This document shows positions 8,141 to 15,321 of a DNA stretch of 40,797 nucleotides, one piece after another. Under the pieces are notes generated by a model that had not been told where the DNA came from, did no database searches, and saw nothing but the letters and a program-made list of their open reading frames with translations. A program made the translations under genes and the position numbers. Every line of letters begins with the position of its first letter. Within the stretch, counting starts at the first letter, position 1. The stretch is from an uncultured Bacteroidales bacterium (lineage in GTDB: Bacteria > Bacteroidota > Bacteroidia > Bacteroidales > Paludibacteraceae). The stretch covers positions 1 to 40,797 of the forward strand of contig CAIWCC010000228.1 of NCBI GenBank assembly GCA_903911085.1, read 5' to 3'.

Positions 8141-10882
8141 ATGGGCGAACGTATATCAATCTACCAAAATAACCAAGCTGTATTATTGTACAATAGTCCC
8201 CGAGATAAATGGGAAGATAAAACAGAAAGTATTTCAGCTATGTATGAGGCTTATTATTACGGCAATCATACAGGCTATGATGTTTATTTTCGGGGTGGAA
8301 GCGGGAAGTTTTTTTATAAGTTGGAGAAAGTAAAAATACTTTCCAAAAAACAGACTATTGATCTCCGAAAACAGGATGTATATGTAGAGAGTCATCGGGT
8401 AATCGCCCGACAAGTTGATGCTTTCGAGGAAGGATATTTTCGGGTTCAATCGTCAGTAAGAACCTATTTTGGGAAACAAGTTAGTTTTAAGAATAATCAT
8501 TATCGGGAAATTTACCGTTATTTCAAATCGTTAGCCCAATACGCCAACAGTGTAGCAGAAGAAAATTCTCCGCTGAGTTTTCTATCGCAGAGTTACATGC
8601 GCCTCGATAATGAAGTGCCGGATTCTGTTTTGTCGGATTATCTTCAAGGCAACGTCCGCAGCTTAACTCAAAAAGAACGATTGATATTACCTTTCGATTA
8701 TAATCAGAGTCAGGCGAAAGCTATAAAATCCGCTTTGCAGTTCAATATATCAGTTATTGAAGGTCCTCCGGGAACGGGAAAAACACAGACCATTCTGAAT
8801 CTTATTGCCAATATACTGTATTCGGGCAAAAATTGTGCTGTAATTTCAAATAATAACACAGCAGTTGAGAATGTGTACGAGAAGCTGGAAGAAGAAAAGT
8901 TTGCATTTTTGGCTGCAAGTTTGGGAAACAGAACAAATGTGATGCAGTTTTTTTTGAACGACCAACAAGATTTGCTTACTGAGTTTCTGGAACAAAAGCC
9001 ACTCCCACTAGATGAAAAAGAACTGAAGCAAATGGATGTACTTATTCAAACGATTAAGAGAATTCAGGACATTGAGGTTGAAACAGCTGTATTGGAATCG
9101 CAACAGATAGAGTTGCAGCATGAAAAAAGATACTATGAGTTGGTTACAGACAATCCATTGAGACTGAATGCCGGATTGTCATCAGAAGTTTATCTGTCTT
9201 TGATACTCCGTTTGCAACAATCTAAAAAGATTTGGTTCTTCGAGCGTTGGCTTATGGCTTATAGGCTTAGGCTAAAGAGTTGGGATAAAGACATCAACGT
9301 TTTGATTAAATGTGTTGAGCAATTGTATTATGTCAGTCGCACCAGAGAACTAACCCAGCAAATAGAAAGCAATAAGCAATATTTAAAGAGTCAGCACAAA
9401 GATCAGATAACGAAAGAGCTACAAGTGCTTTATCGTAAATCGTTGGAGCAGCATATTCATCAGCATTATAGCAAGCAATCGGTCAACTCCTTTAGTGCGG
9501 TTGATTACAAACATAACTATCAGGCGTTTCTACAGCGTTTTCCGGTAGTATTGAGTACTTCGCAGTCATTACTAAACAATGCACCGCGGGGATTTTGCTT
9601 CGATTACCTTATTATTGATGAAGCATCGCAGGGCGATTTACTCAGTAGTACATTAGCCATGAGTTGTGCCACAAATCTGGTTGTGGTTGGCGATTCTCGT
9701 CAGTTACAGCAGATTGATGAGGAAATACTTTTTGAACAATCTGAGATACTTGCCAATCAATATGAAGTGCCGGAAGCATATCGTTATTCAAGTAATTCTA
9801 TTTTAAAATCAGTGAAAGAGGCTGTAAAAAAAGTACCAACAACACTTTTAAAAGAACATTACAGATGTGCGCCTGATATTATCAATTTCTGTAACAAGAT
9901 GTTTTATAATGGTGAATTGGTAGCCATGACACGGAACGATAGAAATCATTTACAGATCGTAAAAACCGTGGAGGGGAATCATGCCAGAAGTAACCCGAAG
10001 CTTAATGGAAGTGGTTTGTACAATCAACGTGAAATTGATGAAATTGCTGATTTGCTTCGTGAGAATAGCTCTAAGAGTGTGGGTATAATTACACCTTTCC
10101 GATATCAGGCTGATTTATTAACACAGCAATTTACTTCCAAAACTGTTGAAGCTGATACAATACATAAATTTCAGGGTAGGCAAAAGGAAGAAGTGATATT
10201 GTCGTTTGTAGTTAACTCACTGGATCAGGATCCAAATAAAGAAAAGAGCAGACTCTATAACTTTGTAACGAATGAGAAGTTGCTGAATGTGGCTATCTCC
10301 CGTGGGCAAAAAAAAGTAACAGCAATTGTTGCAGATAAAGTTTATAATTCAGAAAATAACATAATCAGCGACTTTATTAAATATGCAGAATATCTGTATG
10401 GTAATGAAGTTACAAAAGAATCAACTATAACTTCGGTTTTTGATTTATTATATTCCGAACAAAGTAATATTTTATTGGAGAAATACAAAAATCGACCTAA
10501 TGAACACAAAACGGAGTTGCTAATGTGTGAGCTAATTGACAATTTACTTGTTGATTATAATAAGATTGGGTATGCCATGCATATACGATTAGGCTCGATT
10601 GTAAAAACAACAGAAGATTTTACTCAGGAAGAAATAAGATATATACTGCATCCCTGGGCACATGTGGATTTTCTATTTTACAATAAAGTATCAAAGCAAA
10701 AACTATTTGTTTTAGAAGTTGATGGTATCAAATATCATGAACAGGATAAAAAACAAGCTGAGCATGACCGAATAAAAGATAAAATTCTGCTTGCAAACAA
10801 TATTCAGATATATCGTTTTAAAACCAATCAATCGAAGGAAAAAGAACGATTAAATGATATTTTAAAGGCTTTTGATTATTAG
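8141..10882 (+). CDS. Superfamily 1 helicase with C-terminal PD-(D/E)xK nuclease (DUF2726-like)
   Basis: A 913-residue protein. The N-terminal 190 residues are of unknown fold. A UPF1/Dna2-like SF1 helicase follows: Walker A GPPGTGKT at 208-215, a 250-residue helical insertion, Walker B DEAS at 493-496, motif III GDSRQLQQI, motif IV/V region TIHKFQGRQKEEVIL and motif VI NVAISRGQKKV. The last 120 residues match the nuclease pattern D843-x15-E859-V-D861 followed by KYHEQDKKQAEHDRIKD, as in DUF2726/Vsr-like domains. All helicase motifs appear intact. Known relatives include DNA or RNA helicases in defence islands. No partner gene is directly adjacent. The ATG at 8141 is preceded by AT-rich sequence without a clear promoter. 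Confidence 0.85.
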   Translation: MGERISIYQNNQAVLLYNSPRDKWEDKTESISAMYEAYYYGNHTGYDVYFRGGSGKFFYKLEKVKILSKKQTIDLRKQDVYVESHRVIARQVDAFEEGYFRVQSSVRTYFGKQVSFKNNHYREIYRYFKSLAQYANSVAEENSPLSFLSQSYMRLDNEVPDSVLSDYLQGNVRSLTQKERLILPFDYNQSQAKAIKSALQFNISVIEGPPGTGKTQTILNLIANILYSGKNCAVISNNNTAVENVYEKLEEEKFAFLAASLGNRTNVMQFFLNDQQDLLTEFLEQKPLPLDEKELKQMDVLIQTIKRIQDIEVETAVLESQQIELQHEKRYYELVTDNPLRLNAGLSSEVYLSLILRLQQSKKIWFFERWLMAYRLRLKSWDKDINVLIKCVEQLYYVSRTRELTQQIESNKQYLKSQHKDQITKELQVLYRKSLEQHIHQHYSKQSVNSFSAVDYKHNYQAFLQRFPVVLSTSQSLLNNAPRGFCFDYLIIDEASQGDLLSSTLAMSCATNLVVVGDSRQLQQIDEEILFEQSEILANQYEVPEAYRYSSNSILKSVKEAVKKVPTTLLKEHYRCAPDIINFCNKMFYNGELVAMTRNDRNHLQIVKTVEGNHARSNPKLNGSGLYNQREIDEIADLLRENSSKSVGIITPFRYQADLLTQQFTSKTVEADTIHKFQGRQKEEVILSFVVNSLDQDPNKEKSRLYNFVTNEKLLNVAISRGQKKVTAIVADKVYNSENNIISDFIKYAEYLYGNEVTKESTITSVFDLLYSEQSNILLEKYKNRPNEHKTELLMCELIDNLLVDYNKIGYAMHIRLGSIVKTTEDFTQEEIRYILHPWAHVDFLFYNKVSKQKLFVLEVDGIKYHEQDKKQAEHDRIKDKILLANNIQIYRFKTNQSKEKERLNDILKAFDY

Positions 10883-10908
10883 TATTTACGGTGACAATGT
10901 CCCAATGA

Positions 10909-11040
10909 TTAGGTTGTTATTCGATTTATCGCATTTTAGATAAAAAAGATTTAGACCCCGTAGGCGATGGTTTTACCTTCGAAGAGGCAATATTATTTGT
11001 TGAAAATACAGAACAACATTATTGTATGCACACATGGTAG
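10909..11040 (+). pseudogene. Possible C-terminal gene remnant
   Basis: A reading frame without a start codon runs 10909-11040 and includes ILDKKDLDPVGDGFTFEEA, which looks protein-like (mixed hydrophobic and charged, no low complexity). Its stop abuts the first REP palindrome. I do not recognise the family; it may be the tail of a gene broken by REP expansion. Confidence 0.25.
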
Positions 11041-11322
11041 AGACGCCATGCTTGGCGTCTCGTGTGAAATGAATACAGAGATGCAAGGCATTGCGATGAA
11101 TAAAGAGAGATGCAAGGCATTTAATACAGAGAGACGCCAGGCATTTAATACAGAGATACGCCAAGCATTTAATACAGAGAGACGCCAGGCATGGCGTTAA
11201 ATACAGAGATACGCCAAGCATGGTTGATAAATACAGAGATACGCCAAGCATGGCGTTAAATACAGAGAGACGCCAAGCATGGCGTTAAATACAGAGAGAC
11301 GCCAAGCATGGCGTCTGTACGG
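11040..11322. repeat. REP palindrome array upstream of the RAYT
   Basis: The array opens with a palindrome at 11040-11061 (GAGACGCCA and its reverse complement TGGCGTCTC). About eight further units of 24-31 bp follow, of the form AATACAGAGAGACGCCAAGCATGGCG, with a few decayed versions around 11080-11135 (GATGCAAGGCATT). The last unit overlaps the first in-frame ATG before the transposase. Similar palindromes lie inside the transposase gene. Clusters of REPs next to their own RAYT are the known arrangement for REP/RAYT systems. Confidence 0.9.
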
Positions 11323-11331
11323 GGAAATAAT

Positions 11332-11946
11332 ATGTCAGAAAATAAATATAAAAACAAATACCGTGTTCCGTCGGCACGATGGGCGACCTGGGATTATGCA
11401 TCGGAAGGGGCGTATTTTGTAACAATTTGTACCAAACATAAGGAACATTATTTTGGCGAAATTGTAAACGACGAAATGCAGTATTCTGAATTGGGTTTGA
11501 TTGCCGTGCGCGAATGGATAAAATCGGCAGAATTACGCCCCGATATGGAATTGGATATGGCCTGTTTTCAGGTAATGCCGGATCATATTCATGGCATTGT
11601 GGTTATTGGGCGGAATTGTAGAGACGCCATGCATGGCGTCTCAATTGATAAATGCGATGAATTTGGAGACGCCAAGCATGGCGTTGAAAACAGAGACGCC
11701 AAGCATGGCGTCTGTACGGGCGCAGGATACGGTCCGCAATCCAAAAATCTGGCATCGATAATGCGTGGTTTTAAATCGGCGGTTACCATGCAGGCGCGTA
11801 TGTTGAATATTCCGTTTGATTGGCAAGCACGTTATCATGATAGGGTAATTCGGGACGATGAGGAATTTCGGAGAATTGCTGCCTATATTGAACAAAATCC
11901 GCTGAATTGGTGTAATGATGATTCGAACACGAAAAACAAAAAATAA
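11332..11946 (+). CDS. REP-associated tyrosine transposase (RAYT)
   Basis: A 204-residue Y1/HUH transposase. Evidence is the strand motif YFVTICTKHKEHYFGEI, the HUH metal site in FQVMPDHIHGIVVI, and the C-terminal block RYHDRVIRDDEEFRRIAAYI followed by EQNPLNW; Y in RYHDRVI or AAYIEQNP would be the catalytic tyrosine candidate. I prefer the ATG at 11332 (MSENKYKNKYRVPSARW) over the ATG at 11308, which lies in a REP palindrome. Three REP palindromes sit inside the gene (11621-11642, 11666-11685, 11693-11712) and are translated as repeated (R/G)DA(M/K)HGV peptides in a loop after the HUH motif; the frame stays open. It ends 1 bp before the RhuM remnant, suggesting co-transcription. Confidence 0.9.
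   Translation: MSENKYKNKYRVPSARWATWDYASEGAYFVTICTKHKEHYFGEIVNDEMQYSELGLIAVREWIKSAELRPDMELDMACFQVMPDHIHGIVVIGRNCRDAMHGVSIDKCDEFGDAKHGVENRDAKHGVCTGAGYGPQSKNLASIMRGFKSAVTMQARMLNIPFDWQARYHDRVIRDDEEFRRIAAYIEQNPLNWCNDDSNTKNKK
11621..11712 (+). repeat. Three REP palindromes inside the RAYT gene
   Basis: The first (11621-11642) is a perfect 22-bp palindrome, GAGACGCCATG plus its reverse complement. The second (11666-11685) and third (11693-11712) read GAGACGCCAAGCATGGCG. All are in the same reading phase, giving RDAMHGV, GDAKHGV and RDAKHGV in the protein. Confidence 0.9.
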
Positions 11947-11947
11947 T

Positions 11948-12502
11948 ATGGAAAACAAACAGAATGCATTTATATTATTCAAAACTGAGGACGAAAAAAT
12001 ATCGGTAGATGTTCGTATTGAAGATGAAACAGTTTGGCTGACGCAAGAGCAAATGGCTTTGCTTTTTGGCAAAGCTAAATCGACAGTAAACGAGCATATT
12101 CAAAATGTATTTAATGAGGGAGAACTTAATGAGGCATTGTGTACAAAGAAATTCGGAATTTCCGAATTTCAGCAAAAGGCCTCAAATTATTACAATCTCG
12201 ACGTAATTATTTCGGTGGGTTATCGTGTAAAGTCATTGCGTGGCACACAGTTTCGCATCTGGGCTACACAACGACTGAATGAGTTTATCCGCAAGGGTTT
12301 TACGATGGATGATGAGCGCCTTAAAAATCTAGGTGGTGGAGGTTACTGGAAGGAACTGTTGCAACGTATTCGCGATATTCGAGCATCCGAAAAAGTTTTT
12401 TACCGTCAGGTACTCGACATTTATTCTACCAGTATCGACTATGACCCTAGTGCTGAGGTTTCTATCTGTTTTTCAAAAAAGTACCAAACAAATCTTAAAT
12501 GA
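11948..12502 (+). pseudogene. Truncated RhuM-family protein
   Basis: The 184-residue product matches the N-terminal half of RhuM-like proteins (usually about 330 residues): a phage-antirepressor-like helix-turn-helix region TVWLTQEQMALLFGKAKSTV, then YYNLDVIISVGYRVKS and RGTQFRIWATQRLNEFI, through VLDIYSTSIDYDPSAE. After that the expected TxxFFxxVQNKxHxA reading is lost; a +1/-1 shifted frame gives FFKKVPNKS then stop, so the gene seems frameshifted and then truncated near 12450-12500. RhuM function is unknown; homologues often lie in mobile or pathogenicity islands. The start at 11948 follows the RAYT stop directly. Confidence 0.75.
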
Positions 12503-12576
12503 ATAAGCATTTATTTACACAGTCATTGAAGTAATGATTGAGAATTATTTTGTGGGATAAAGTGAATATATTTCAT

Positions 12577-12584
12577 TATCTTTG
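12577..12584 (+). promoter_or_regulatory. Candidate promoter for the polysaccharide locus
   Basis: TATCTTTG fits TAnnTTTG and lies 30 bp before the ATG at 12614. A TTTG at 12549-12552 gives a 24-bp spacer, slightly longer than the usual 19-21. Confidence 0.45.
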
Positions 12585-12613
12585 CTGATAAATTGTAATT
12601 AGTTAATTTGTCT

Positions 12614-13618
12614 ATGGTGGTTCTTCACTCTTCAATAGCCGACATAAATCTTGTCCAATGGCAATCACTTGTAGTTCAAAGTGCTAATGCATCCTATTTT
12701 CAAACGCCAGAATGTTATAACTTTTACAACACACTTTCATTTTTAACTCCATTTTTATACGGCGTATCTGAGAATGATAAACTGGTGGGGGTAATGTGCG
12801 GATATATTATTGCTGATGGCAATCCCATAAAACAATATTTTAGTAAACGAGCAATTGTACCAGGCGGTGTGTTGATTGATAAATCGATAGGTACTGATAC
12901 TTTAAACTTGTTGTTAGAATCTGTTGTAAATGAGATTAGTAAACATGCAATTTATCTCGAAATTCGTAATTATAACAATTATTCCGAATTCAAAAGTAAT
13001 TTTGAAAAAGTTGGATTTGTCTACAATGCACATCTTAACTTTCATGTTGACACCACAGATTCAAAAAGTGCACTTAATGCATTGAGTGATACCAAGAAAC
13101 GTCAACTAAAAAATGCTGTAAGAGTAGGAGTGGAGTGGTCGGAAACCACAGAATTAGTTGATGTAAGGGTATTTTACTCTTGTTTGCAACATATTTACAA
13201 AACGAAAGTTCGAACACCGCTTTTCCCAGTGGAGTTTTTTGAAAAGTTAGTTGCTCTACAAAATGGAAAAATATTAATTGCAAAGCAAAATCAAAGAATT
13301 ATTGGCGGAATGGCTTGCGTAATACTACCAAATAATACTCTTTATGAATGGTTTGTTTGTGGTGATGAAAGTGTTGAAAAAGAGTACTATCCATCGTTAG
13401 TAGCCACATGGGCAGGCATAGAATATGCAGCTAAAAATAACATACCCCGTTTTGATTTTATGGGTGCAGGAAAACCTGACGATGATTACGGTGTTAGAAC
13501 TTTTAAAAGTAAATTTGGTGGAAAACTAGTAGAGAACGGACGATTTTTGTATATTTGTAAACCCAAACTATTTGCATTAGGTAAATTTATTGTTCGTAAA
13601 CTGAAAGAACGTAAATAA
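12614..13618 (+). CDS. FemAB/GNAT-like aminoacyl or acyl transferase
   Basis: A 334-residue cytosolic protein with the double-GNAT layout of the FemAB-like (Acetyltransf_6) family. Seen: QTPECYNFYN near the start, LEIRNYNNYSEF, then LNALSDTKKRQLKNAVRVGV (the helix that often contacts the acceptor), a second GNAT core with KILIAKQNQRIIGGMACVIL, and the closing motif PRFDFMGAGKPDDDYGV with FKSKFGG. The family transfers aminoacyl or acyl groups to peptidoglycan precursors or exopolysaccharide sugars. Its place beside a deacetylase and a sugar transferase suggests a polysaccharide role. I chose ATG 12614 over a TTG two codons upstream. A 295-bp repeat starts 10 nt after the stop. Confidence 0.7.
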   Translation: MVVLHSSIADINLVQWQSLVVQSANASYFQTPECYNFYNTLSFLTPFLYGVSENDKLVGVMCGYIIADGNPIKQYFSKRAIVPGGVLIDKSIGTDTLNLLLESVVNEISKHAIYLEIRNYNNYSEFKSNFEKVGFVYNAHLNFHVDTTDSKSALNALSDTKKRQLKNAVRVGVEWSETTELVDVRVFYSCLQHIYKTKVRTPLFPVEFFEKLVALQNGKILIAKQNQRIIGGMACVILPNNTLYEWFVCGDESVEKEYYPSLVATWAGIEYAAKNNIPRFDFMGAGKPDDDYGVRTFKSKFGGKLVENGRFLYICKPKLFALGKFIVRKLKERK

Positions 13619-13627
13619 TTTCACTAC

Positions 13628-13922
13628 CCTAAGCTGGACAAGCCAGAACCAAATAAAGAAATGGAACGCGGATTACACTGATTAAGCGGATTAAAAACGG
13701 ATTTTTAAAATACTTCGTATTTTGATATTAAGACAAATCTTGCTTATTTTTGAAAAAAGGTTTGAACGCAAATTACGCAAATTAACGCAAATCGAAGATG
13801 CCTTTTTCTCGAGAGTAATGTTGCTAAATCTCAGATTTTTGAGAGCTATAATTAGCTGATATAATGACTTATATTTAAATATTATGCCAAAAAATACACG
13901 AATTTGAAAGATAAGGTACTAA
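13628..13922. repeat. 295-bp direct repeat, copy 1
   Basis: Nearly identical to 14833-15128 (fewer than about 20 differences by eye). Starts CCTAAGCTGGACAAGCCAG and ends GATAAGGTACTAA. Inside are a hairpin AAAATAC-TTC-GTATTTT and the phrase GGATTACACTGATTAAGCGG. Each copy begins 10-18 nt after the stop of a gene. No ORF. Confidence 0.95.
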
Positions 13923-14002
13923 ATTATAAATCTCTTTGTAGAATAATTTATTTTGGCAACATTTATATTGTAAATTAATTTCTGATTAAATTGCTTAATA
14001 AC

Positions 14003-14815
14003 ATGACAGATTTCACTATTGATACTTACAGACAACTTTTAATTGCCTTAAAGCAAAATGGTTACCTTTTTTTTACTTTTCAGGATTACTGCTTGGGGAA
14101 TGCAAAAGGACGTTATGTGATTCTTCGTCATGATATTGATAAAAAACCTGATAATGCACTATCAATAGCTAAATTAGAATCTGATTTAGGTGTTAAGAGT
14201 ACATTTTATTTTTTGACTGTAAAAGATGTTTTCAAACCTGACATCATAAAAGAAATTGAAAAACTTGGTCATGAAATTGGATATCATTACCGCGATTTAG
14301 TTGATGCAAAAGGTAATTACGAGAAAGCTATATTGTCATTTGAAAATAATTTATTTCGATTACGGTCTATCGTTAATGTTAGTACAGTTGCTATGGACGG
14401 TTGTCCATGGAGTAAATTTGATAATCGCGATATTTGGAAAAAATATGATTACAAGAAGTATGGAATTATAGGTGAACCTTATTTTGATATAGATTTTAAT
14501 ACCATTCATTATATGACCGATACTGGTCGCATGTGGGATGGTGGTAAGTATAGTATTCGTGACAGAGTTGAAACACACGCATTAAGCAATAATACTACAA
14601 ATGAAAATTCCGCAGTAAAGTATATAAATACAACAAAATCTTACCACACAACAGAAGAAATTATTTGTTCTTTACAAACCAACTCTTTTCCATTGCAAAC
14701 AATGATTACGTCGCACCCTCAACGATGGACTAATAGCAAGTTTGAATGGATAAAAGAATTAATTTTCCAAAGAGTGAAAAATGTAATTAAGCGAATGATC
14801 AAACTTATGTTCTGA
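14003..14815 (+). CDS. NodB-like polysaccharide deacetylase family protein
   Basis: A 270-residue protein without a signal peptide. It has the family's metal-site motif YVILRHDIDKKPDNAL (H43, D44, D46), the strand STFYFLTV and the His motif GHEIGYHYRDLVDA. TSHPQRW near the C-terminus matches the final histidine motif of this clade. Such proteins are common in O-antigen and capsule loci and may deacetylate a lipid-linked sugar; substrate unknown. ATG 14003 is preferred to a TTG four codons upstream. The gene is bracketed by two 295-bp direct repeats, so gene plus 3' repeat could behave as a unit. Its codon and base use is AT-rich like the neighbours. Confidence 0.75.
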   Translation: MTDFTIDTYRQLLIALKQNGYLFFTFQDYCLGNAKGRYVILRHDIDKKPDNALSIAKLESDLGVKSTFYFLTVKDVFKPDIIKEIEKLGHEIGYHYRDLVDAKGNYEKAILSFENNLFRLRSIVNVSTVAMDGCPWSKFDNRDIWKKYDYKKYGIIGEPYFDIDFNTIHYMTDTGRMWDGGKYSIRDRVETHALSNNTTNENSAVKYINTTKSYHTTEEIICSLQTNSFPLQTMITSHPQRWTNSKFEWIKELIFQRVKNVIKRMIKLMF

Positions 14816-14832
14816 TTGTCTGATTTATAAAG

Positions 14833-15128
14833 CCTAAGCTGGACAAGCCAGAACCAAATTAAGCAATGGAACGCGGATTACACTGATTAAGCGGATTAAA
14901 AACGGATTTTTAAAATACTTCGTATTTTGATATTAAGACAAATATTGCTTATTTCTGAAAAAAAGGTTTGAACACAAATTACGCAAATTAACGCAAAAAG
15001 AAGATGCCGTTTTCTCGATAGTAAGTCTGCTAAATCTCAGATTTTTGAGAGCTATAATTAACTGATATAATGACTAATATTTAAATATTATGCCAAAAAA
15101 TACACGAATTTGAAAGATAAGGTACTAA
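14833..15128. repeat. 295-bp direct repeat, copy 2
   Basis: Same orientation as 13628-13922 and starting 18 nt after the deacetylase stop. The hairpin AAAATACTTCGTATTTT is retained. The remaining 15129-15321 carries the promoter of the sugar transferase. Confidence 0.95.
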
Positions 15129-15282
15129 TCGATTAATTACTCTAGGTTTTATTTATTATTTCAATGTTACTTTGGTGTTGATTAAAATAACTTTTTGTAG
15201 TGTTTCTTGGATTTTAATTTAACGTATTGTTACTTTAAGCTATATTTTTTATTTGAATAATTTTATTTTGTAATAATTATAG

Positions 15283-15290
15283 TACTTTTG
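15283..15290 (+). promoter_or_regulatory. Candidate -7 box for the sugar transferase gene
   Basis: TACTTTTG fits TAnnTTTG, 32 bp before the ATG at 15322. Upstream TTTG candidates at 15252-15255 and 15267-15270 have off-consensus spacing. Confidence 0.5.
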
Positions 15291-15321
15291 CAAAATGTTT
15301 GTGTACTAAAAATTACTTTTA

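Noticed and set aside
10973-11251. Minus-strand ORF with repeated CLASLCIK peptides
   Set aside because: It is the translated complement of the REP array.
11040-11322. CRISPR array
   Set aside because: Units are palindromes with almost no spacer, units vary in length, and no cas genes are present; REP fits better.
11641-12072. 143-residue minus-strand ORF
   Set aside because: It is antisense to the RAYT and RhuM genes, whose frames have clear family motifs.
13628-15128. Integron attC sites or insertion-sequence long repeats
   Set aside because: No integrase, transposase or terminal inverted repeats were seen in or beside the 295-bp copies.
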